A stretch of 64,000 bases of DNA, taken from positions 48,048 to 112,047 of the forward strand of contig CAJUHR010000008.1 in the NCBI GenBank assembly GCA_910586255.1, in the 5' to 3' direction. How positions within the stretch are numbered: the stretch's first letter is position 1; each line of letters opens with the position of its first letter. A program made the translations under genes and the position numbers. The notes beneath the pieces are model-generated. The model ran no database searches. It worked only from the letters and a program-made list of their open reading frames with translations, and was not told where the DNA came from. This document shows, one piece after another, positions 58,383-64,000 of this stretch. Source of the DNA: an uncultured Lachnospiraceae bacterium (GTDB lineage: Bacteria > Bacillota > Clostridia > Lachnospirales > Lachnospiraceae).

Positions 58383-59000
58383 CCCTAATTTGTTTTTAAA
58401 ATACCCATCCGCGCAATAGATGGCTCCGCAGGGATTGTGGGCCAAGACCCGGTCCTTGGCGATGAGAGTGGTGACGGGAGCTTTTGAGTATTGATAGAAC
58501 AAGGAATCATGTCCCACGCAGAGACCAATGGCAATATTAAACTCTGTCTGCTGCTCATTGAGAAGAGCGGCCTGTGCGATGGGATTGCACATGGCTTCAA
58601 ATTCATGGGGATGAAGCTTATTCTCCTCGGGGATACCCGCCGCTTCCTTAGAGATGCCGCCGGTCTTGCAGATGACGGAGACCACCTGGAAATGATGCTT
58701 TTGAAGAAGGCCTGCCACAACCCGTGCCTCTTTTCTCAGGCCCTTGCAGAAGGCGATGCCCACCCGCTGGTATCCCATAGCCTTGCAAAATTCTATTGTT
58801 TCCCGCAGGCGGGGCCACTGGCCGTAGCCGGCTGCCTCCATGGAGGAGCTGGTTACATAAAACCGGTGATTGTCATCGGTCTGGTACTCATTGAAAAGCT
58901 CCCACAGCTTTTGCTCCTGGCGCATGGGACAGTTGGAGGGCAGGTTTTCCCGGGTGCCGGCGGCACAGGCTAATTGATTACAATTTGCGCATGTATACAT
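58380..59000 (-). CDS. DUF1847 metal-binding protein
   Basis: A 206-residue protein of the DUF1847 family. Cys residues are clustered at the N-terminus (YTCANCNQLACA...SNCPM) and at the C-terminal end (AHNPCGAIYCADGYF), typical for the family and suggesting a metal or Fe-S site. Function is unknown. The start is ATG at the complement of 58998-59000, five bases after the LysR stop, so it is co-transcribed with that regulator. Its place in a tartrate locus is the only functional clue. Confidence 0.78.
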   Translation of the reverse strand: MYTCANCNQLACAAGTRENLPSNCPMRQEQKLWELFNEYQTDDNHRFYVTSSSMEAAGYGQWPRLRETIEFCKAMGYQRVGIAFCKGLRKEARVVAGLLQKHHFQVVSVICKTGGISKEAAGIPEENKLHPHEFEAMCNPIAQAALLNEQQTEFNIAIGLCVGHDSLFYQYSKAPVTTLIAKDRVLAHNPCGAIYCADGYFKNKLG

Positions 59001-59005
59001 ATGAT

Positions 59006-59884
59006 TTACCCTTTCTGTTTATATTTTTTTGTAAAGGAAATGAACTTTTCCACGCTGCTGTTAATGTATTTTCCCTTTTTCCAGACCAGACCGATATCCT
59101 GATGAATCAGGGGCTTGATGGGGATCCTTACCAGGTCGGTACAGTCGGCCAGGACAGAGGAATACAGACAGGCTCCGCCCAGACAGGCAGAAACAAAATT
59201 CTGTATGGTATAAAGCTGGCTGGCGTGGAGAATGACGTTAGGCTTTATGCCCATACTATCAAACAGGTTGCAGAGCGTGGCATTTTGAACCGAATCCGTG
59301 TTGTACATAATGAGCGGTTCATTTCTCAACATTTCTATGGACACTTCTTTTTCCCGGGCCAAATGGTGTTCTGGCGATACGCAGAATATAATATGGTCCG
59401 TGAGAATCCGGCAGGAATTCATTTTATCAATATCATAAAAATTCATATTGACGAGAGCCAGATCCAGAAGCTCCTCCTGGACCAGACCGGCGGCCCGGAT
59501 TGAGCCGTATTCAAAAAGCTCCACCGGGATATCCGGCTGTTTTTCCTTGAAGGAGAGAAGCATTTCCGGAAAAAACAGGGTGCTGAGCAGAGGGGGAATG
59601 CCGATCTTTACAGGAAGGACCTGTTTCCCCAAATCGTATAGTTGGGAGGAGGTCTGCCGAATCGTCTGTAAAAGTGCATCAGCCTTTTGATAGAACAGTT
59701 CGCCTTCCCTGGTGAGAGTCAGGTGGTTGTTAAAGCGTGAAAACAGGTTGACGGAAAATTCCTTTTCCAGCTCCCGGATGGCATTGGAAATGGCCGGTTG
59801 AGTGACAAAAAGCTTCTGGGCGGCTTTGGTGATGCTGTGATACTGGCTTACGGCACAGAAGTATTCCAGCTGAATGATTTTCAT
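59006..59884 (-). CDS. LysR family regulator, TtdR-like by context
   Basis: A 292-residue LysR protein. HTH residues 1-60 (QLEYFCAVSQYHSITKAAQK...TQPAISNAIRELEKEF), then the ligand domain to the end. It is transcribed divergently from the SLC13 transporter and ttdAB, with about 270 bases between; in E. coli TtdR similarly regulates ttdABT. A T-N11-A type inverted repeat at 60011-60038 is the likely site. Ligand inferred as tartrate. Confidence 0.85.
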   Translation of the reverse strand: MKIIQLEYFCAVSQYHSITKAAQKLFVTQPAISNAIRELEKEFSVNLFSRFNNHLTLTREGELFYQKADALLQTIRQTSSQLYDLGKQVLPVKIGIPPLLSTLFFPEMLLSFKEKQPDIPVELFEYGSIRAAGLVQEELLDLALVNMNFYDIDKMNSCRILTDHIIFCVSPEHHLAREKEVSIEMLRNEPLIMYNTDSVQNATLCNLFDSMGIKPNVILHASQLYTIQNFVSACLGGACLYSSVLADCTDLVRIPIKPLIHQDIGLVWKKGKYINSSVEKFISFTKKYKQKG

Positions 59885-60010
59885 TGTGTTATCCTCGCTT
59901 CATGGGGGCAGACCCTGCACAGATCTGAAGGAACAGTCGATATTGCAATCCAAGTATACCATATTTTCAGAAAAATGGCGAAAGCTGTTGTGCATTTAAT
60001 ATCATTAAAA

Positions 60011-60064
60011 TTTATACTGGTATTTTTTTTAGTAAATATACAGAACGGCCGGTCTTTGGTACAA
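60011..60064 (+). promoter_or_regulatory. LysR box and promoter of the tartrate operon
   Basis: TTTATACT (60011-60018) and AGTAAATA (60031-60038) form an imperfect inverted repeat with T-N11-A spacing. TACAAT at 60059-60064 is a -10 without a good -35, as expected for activator-dependent transcription. Confidence 0.55.
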
Positions 60065-60153
60065 TGACATCACAGCGAGAGAACAGTAAGCCGGCCGGAT
60101 TACCGCTCGTGAACCAAGAAAACAGAAAATGATATACGAGGGGGGAAAGGACT

Positions 60154-61419
60154 ATGAGCTTATCAACCGTTACCTTACTATTTCTCCTGTTTGCGGTAGT
60201 GATGTTTGTGTTTGAAAAGATACCGCTGGGAGTCACTTCCATGATTGTCTGTATCGGCCTGGTTGTCACAGGGGTGCTTGATGTTAAGACCGCGTTTTCC
60301 GGATTTATTGACAGCAATGTGATTTTGTTTGTGGCCATGTTTATTGTGGGAGGAGCATTGTTTGAGACAGGCATGGCCAATCGGATCGGCGGTCTGGTGA
60401 CCCGGTTTGCCCGGACGGAGAGAATGCTGATCGTGGCGATCATGGTTATTGTGGGCCTGATGAGCGGGGTGCTGTCCAACACCGGCACGGCGGCAGTGCT
60501 CATTCCGGTGGTGATTGGGATCGCTGCCAAATCCGGTTACAAAAGGTCTCGTCTGCTTATGCCTCTGGTTTTTGCGGCGGCTATGGGAGGAAATCTCTCC
60601 CTGATCGGGGCGCCGGGCAATCTGATCGCTCAGAGCGCCTTACAGGAGATGAACCTTTCCTTTGGTTTTTTTGAGTACGCCATTGCAGGCTTTCCCATTC
60701 TGATTGTGGGGATTCTGTTTTATGCCACTGTCGGCTATCGCCTTCTTCCCAACCATGAGACACAGGATGACGGGGCCTTTGATACGGGGAAGGATTTCAG
60801 CAATGTGCCGGAATGGAAGCAATGGCTGTCCCTGGTGATTCTGGTATTGACGCTGCTTGCCATGATTTTTGAGGATAAGATCGGGATTAAGCTGAGTATT
60901 TCCGGATGTATGGGGGCGCTGGCATTGATTCTGACCGGGGTTATTTCGGAAAAGGATGCATTGAAATCCATTGATTTGAAAACGATCTTTCTGTTTGGAG
61001 GAACTCTTTCTCTGGCATCGGCCCTCTCCTCTACCGGGGCAGGGGAAATGATTGCCAGTCAGGTTATCGGTGCTTTGGGGGAGAATCCTTCTCCCATGGT
61101 CCTGACCTTTGTGGTGTTTGTGCTGTGCGCTGTGTTGACCAATTTTATGTCCAATACGGCCACGACAGCTTTGATGGTTCCCATCTGTCTGTCGATTGCA
61201 CAGGGAATGGGAGCGGATCCCAGGGCGGTATTGATGGCCTGTGTAATCGGAGGCTCTTGTGCCTATGCAACCCCCATTGGGATGCCGGCCAATACCATGG
61301 TTGTGGGCGCCGGTGGTTATCGGTTTATGGATTATGTGAAGGCTGGTTTTCCGCTGATTGTCCTGGCAACCGTAGTGAGCATGGTGATCCTTCCCATAGC
61401 ATTTCCCTTTTTCCCGTGA
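60154..61419 (+). CDS. SLC13/DASS family anion transporter (tartrate/dicarboxylate)
   Basis: A 421-residue protein with about 11-12 helices in two repeats. Each repeat carries the family Ser-Asn-Thr motif: GVLSNTGTAAVLIPVV (about residues 105-120) and FMSNTATTALMVPICL (about residues 331-346). It imports dicarboxylates with Na+. By context (ttdAB directly downstream) the substrate is probably tartrate or a related hydroxy acid. Start ATG 60154 after GAGGGGGGAAAG. Confidence 0.88.
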   Translation: MSLSTVTLLFLLFAVVMFVFEKIPLGVTSMIVCIGLVVTGVLDVKTAFSGFIDSNVILFVAMFIVGGALFETGMANRIGGLVTRFARTERMLIVAIMVIVGLMSGVLSNTGTAAVLIPVVIGIAAKSGYKRSRLLMPLVFAAAMGGNLSLIGAPGNLIAQSALQEMNLSFGFFEYAIAGFPILIVGILFYATVGYRLLPNHETQDDGAFDTGKDFSNVPEWKQWLSLVILVLTLLAMIFEDKIGIKLSISGCMGALALILTGVISEKDALKSIDLKTIFLFGGTLSLASALSSTGAGEMIASQVIGALGENPSPMVLTFVVFVLCAVLTNFMSNTATTALMVPICLSIAQGMGADPRAVLMACVIGGSCAYATPIGMPANTMVVGAGGYRFMDYVKAGFPLIVLATVVSMVILPIAFPFFP

Positions 61420-61569
61420 ACGTGATGGACGGACAGTTTACTATGAACCCTCCGGGGGATGCATACAAAATGCTAAAAGCGGGCATTTTGGCGCTGTATG
61501 GTCAGCGCGGCAAGCGCACAGACCTACCGTAAGGATTCGATACATTCAATGAAAAATAGGAGGCAGAAA

Positions 61570-62469
61570 ATGGATAAGAGAGAACAGATGGAGCAGCTTA
61601 CCAGATATATGGCCAATTTCGTGGATCATATCGGAAAGGTGCTGCCGGATGATATTATTGCAAAGCTGGACGAGCTGGCGGAGAAGGAAGACAGCCCTCT
61701 TTCCAGGGTGATTTACAGTACCATGAAGAGGAATCAGAAGCTGGCAAAGGAGCTGAACCGGCCCAGTTGTCAGGACACAGGCGTACTGCAATTCTGGGTA
61801 AAATGCGGGGCTTCCTTCCCGCTGATCGGAGAGCTGGAAGGACTTTTAAAGGAAGCGGTGGTGAGGGCTACCTTCCAGGCCCCTCTTCGCCACAACAGTG
61901 TGGAAACCTTTGATGAGTACAATACCGGTAAAAATGTGGGAAAGGGAACGCCCACCGTGTTCTGGGATATTGTGCCGGACAGTGATGGGTGCGAGATCTA
62001 TACCTATATGGCAGGCGGCGGCTGTACCCTGCCGGGAAAGGCCATGGTGCTGATGCCGGGAGCCGGCTATGAGGGAGTGACCCGGTTTGTCATGGATGTG
62101 ATGACCTCTTACGGGCTGAATGCCTGCCCGCCCCTCCTGGTGGGGGTGGGGGTGGCTACCTCTGTGGAGACGGCTGCCTTGCTTTCCAAAAAGGCGCTGA
62201 TGCGCCCCTTGGGCAGCCACAATGAAAATGAGCGGGCTGCCCTGATGGAAAAGCTTTTGGAGGACGGGATCAATGCGATCGGCCTGGGACCTCAGGGCAT
62301 GGGAGGAAAATATTCCGTCATGGGCGTACATGTTGAAAATACGGCCAGACATCCATCCACTATCGGTGTGGCTGTCAATGTGGGGTGCTGGTCCCACCGG
62401 CGTGGGCACATTATTTTTGACAAGGATTTAAACTACAGGATCACAACACATTCGGAGGTGACATTATAA
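61570..62469 (+). CDS. ttdA: L(+)-tartrate dehydratase alpha subunit
   Basis: A 299-residue class I fumarase/TtdA family protein. Fe-S ligands in RPSCQDTGVLQFWVKCG (about residues 59-75), GGGCTLPGKAMV and NVGCWSHRRGH; also VETFDEYNTGKNVGKGTP. With TtdB it dehydrates L-tartrate to oxaloacetate using a 4Fe-4S cluster; two-subunit fumarase is the alternative, since they share this fold. ATG 61570 after AGGAGGCAGAAA; upstream in-frame ATGs lack a ribosome site. Overlaps ttdB by one base. Confidence 0.85.
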   Translation: MDKREQMEQLTRYMANFVDHIGKVLPDDIIAKLDELAEKEDSPLSRVIYSTMKRNQKLAKELNRPSCQDTGVLQFWVKCGASFPLIGELEGLLKEAVVRATFQAPLRHNSVETFDEYNTGKNVGKGTPTVFWDIVPDSDGCEIYTYMAGGGCTLPGKAMVLMPGAGYEGVTRFVMDVMTSYGLNACPPLLVGVGVATSVETAALLSKKALMRPLGSHNENERAALMEKLLEDGINAIGLGPQGMGGKYSVMGVHVENTARHPSTIGVAVNVGCWSHRRGHIIFDKDLNYRITTHSEVTL

Positions 62470-63095
62470 TGCTGGAAATCAAGGATGGAAAGAAAATTCT
62501 CACAACACCCGTATCTGCGGAGGATTTGGCGGAGATTCGTATCGGAGATATCGTGTACTTAAACGGAAGCATGACAACCTGCCGGGATGTAGCTCACCGG
62601 CGTCTGGTAGAGGCCGGGCGGAAGCTTCCCGTGGATGTGCGGGATGCGGCAATTTTCCACGCCGGTCCCATTATCCGTCCGTTGGAAAATGAAAAATTTG
62701 AGATGGTGTCCGTAGGACCCACCACCAGTATGCGGATGGAGAAATTTGAGAAGGAATTTGTGGAGCAGACTGGGGTGAAGGTGATCATCGGAAAGGGCGG
62801 CATGGGGCCGAACACGGAGTATGCCTGTAAGAATTATAAGGCCATCCACTGTGTATTTCCCGCGGGAAATGCGGTGGTGGCGGCCACGGAGGTGGAGGAG
62901 ATCGTGGACGCCCAGTGGCGGGATCTGGGTATGCCGGAGACTTTGTGGCATTGTCGGGTAAGGGAATTCGGACCGCTGATTGTGTCCATTGACACGGAGG
63001 GACGGAATCTTTTCGAGGAGAACAAGGTGATCTTTAATGAGCGCAAGGAGAAGGCCATTGAGGAGATCTGCAAGCAGGTGAGTTTTATTAAATAG
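62469..63095 (+). CDS. ttdB: L(+)-tartrate dehydratase beta subunit
   Basis: A 208-residue beta subunit. Seen: VYLNGSMTTCRDVAHRRLVE, GPIIRP, VGPTTSMRMEKFEKEF, GKGGMGPNTEYACKNYKAIH, and the end FEENKVIFNERKEKA. It completes the dehydratase with TtdA. The start overlaps the ttdA stop (TAATG). The stop TAG (63093-63095) is directly followed by the 3' end of a group II intron on the opposite strand. Confidence 0.88.
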   Translation: MLEIKDGKKILTTPVSAEDLAEIRIGDIVYLNGSMTTCRDVAHRRLVEAGRKLPVDVRDAAIFHAGPIIRPLENEKFEMVSVGPTTSMRMEKFEKEFVEQTGVKVIIGKGGMGPNTEYACKNYKAIHCVFPAGNAVVAATEVEEIVDAQWRDLGMPETLWHCRVREFGPLIVSIDTEGRNLFEENKVIFNERKEKAIEEICKQVSFIK

Positions 63096-64000
63096 AGTAG
63101 GAGGCGGGGATTAACCGCCGTCCTCTCATACCACCGTGCTTCCATTGTTTCCATATGCACATACGTATTCTGTGATAGAGCCATCCGTTGATGTCATCGA
63201 TGCTGTTCTTCATACTTGCTGTAGTAGTTAAGCCATCCTCTTGCATACACCTTGATTCTTTCAAGGCTTGGCTTGATTATCTGCACAGACCTGCGGGAAG
63301 ACAATTCTTTTAGCCTTGACTTAAACTTCTTCCATGACTTCGGATGAACTCGAACATAGATGCCACTGCCATTTCTTCCCAATGCAAAGCCAAGGAACTT
63401 AAAATTTCGGATTGCAAACACACTGACTGTACGACTTTTCTCTCGGTTTACTGTGAGTTTCAGTTTCTCTTCAAGATATTTCGTACTATTTTCCAAGAGT
63501 CTCTCCGATGCCCGTTTGCTCTTTGCAAGAAGCATGATGTCATCCGCATATCTGATGCATGGAAAACCTCTCCTTAGAAACTCCTGGTCGAACTCGTTGA
63601 GACAGATTTCCGCCTTGGGGCGAACCCTCCTCCGTGTCGCTGACCATTCCGTTTTCCATTACCCCACTTTTCAGATAGCGTTTAATAAGCTGTACTACTC
63701 GTTCATCCTTCACGTTTTTCCGCAGGAGATTGATAAGGATTTCGTGATTAAGTGTATCAAAGTATTTCGATAAATCCATTACTACTGCAAATGTATAGCC
63801 TTTCTCTGCACACTCCTTCACTTTTAGTATTGCGTCTTTTGCGCTTCTGTTCGGACGGCAGCCATAACTGCCGTCCCTAAACAGTGGTTCATAGATTGGC
63901 ACTAACTGTTGGGGTATTGCCTGTCGAAGTGTTCGGTCTATCACTGTTGGCACAGCCACATCAAAATGCACTTGATCACAGCAAGGATTTAGGAACAGCA
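63096..64000 (-). mobile_element. Group II intron, 3' part, running off the window
   Basis: On the minus strand the sequence ends with GGTATGAGAGGACGGCGG, TTAATC, CCCGCCTCCTACTC (about 63098-63132), which is the shape of the group II intron domain V end. Upstream of it lies the reverse transcriptase/maturase frame in the expected order. The 5' end is outside the window or deleted. The 3' end abuts the ttdB stop codon. Confidence 0.75.
63141..63971 (-). pseudogene. ltrA: Group II intron reverse transcriptase/maturase, frameshifted
   Basis: Minus-strand blocks in order: VPTVIDRTLRQAIPQQLVPI, FRDGSYGCRPNRSAKDAIL, VVMDLSKYFDTLNHEILI, GSPQGG; then a deletion of about 7-10 codons with a frame change near 63605; then LNEFDQEFLRRGFPCIRYAD with active-site YADD, and MLLAKSKRASERLLENSTKY, VNREKSRTV, FKFLGFALG; then YARGWLNYYS followed by a second frameshift near 63215 and MKNSIDDINGWLYHRIRM, CIWKQWK, the GIIM end. 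Two frameshifts make the enzyme inactive. The first ten codons upstream of VPTV do not resemble the usual N-terminus. Confidence 0.88.

Noticed and set aside
1..64000. Search for CRISPR arrays, prophage genes, rRNA and plasmid origins
   Set aside because: No regularly spaced repeats, phage structural genes, rRNA segments or replication genes were seen; the only mobile sequence is the group II intron and the small palindromic repeats.

Overview
The window reads as chromosome of a spore-forming, anaerobic, low-to-mid GC Clostridia, most likely Lachnospiraceae (Clostridium cluster XIVa). The evidence is a spoIIIA engulfment operon followed by asp23, a SpoVB-like flippase, NifS/NifU/MnmA, many PTS and ABC sugar systems, and strong GGAGG ribosome sites. 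No phage, plasmid or CRISPR signal is present. A decaying group II intron sits at the right edge.

Layout. 1-4.6 kb: spoIIIAC(partial)-AD-AE-AF-AG-AH and asp23. 4.7-9.3 kb: housekeeping genes (ydcZ-like DMT exporter on the minus strand, maf, cfa, recQ). 9.3-15.8 kb: a glucomannan/cellobiose-type operon with the same gene set as Bacillus gmu (GntR regulator, GH1 phospho-beta-glucosidase, PTS IIC-IIB-IIA, ROK kinase, mannose-6-phosphate isomerase) but no mannanase. 15.9-17.7 kb: PHP phosphatase, sugar acetyltransferase and the relic of an AAA/DUF4143 gene. 17.8-23.8 kb: a 5-oxoprolinase-type operon (Nramp-like transporter, pxpB, pxpC, accB-like, accC-like, pxpA), interrupted by a 151-bp element able to form a four-arm fold. 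23.8-26.4 kb: NhaC antiporter and EamA exporter. 26.4-30.8 kb: an aryl-beta-glucoside operon (GH1, PTS IIBCA, LicT) with a RAT/terminator in its leader. 31-33.5 kb: internally deleted topB, TfoX-like gene, cobyrinate diamide synthase.

33.8-40.8 kb: a sugar ABC importer with YesM/YesN-type two-component control and a CE15-like esterase, probably for xylan-derived oligosaccharides. 41-45.4 kb: a signalling cassette of 7TM hybrid kinase, receiver, CheX-like phosphatase and CheY-like receiver. 45.5-48.5 kb: minus-strand flippase and an unrecognised 405-residue protein. 48.8-52.9 kb: nifS-nifU-mnmA-amidase. 53 kb: tRNA-Ser(CGA) and a cupin. 53.8-56.9 kb: LacI regulator and GH13 glucosidase, separated by the last codons of a lost MalG permease. 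57-58.3 kb: alkylsulfatase-like metallo-beta-lactamase protein. 58.4-63.1 kb: a tartrate locus (DUF1847, LysR, SLC13 transporter, ttdA, ttdB). 63.1-64 kb: group II intron with a frameshifted reverse transcriptase.

The most notable unexplained signals are a family of small palindromic intergenic elements ending in GTAACAG (five copies seen), the complete set of biotin-carboxylase parts around PxpBC beside a transporter lacking the Nramp metal motifs, a 12-G run inside the PTS IIC gene, a G-quadruplex motif forming the spacer of the maf promoter, and several gene relics (topB, malG, DUF4143, group II RT) that record recent deletions.
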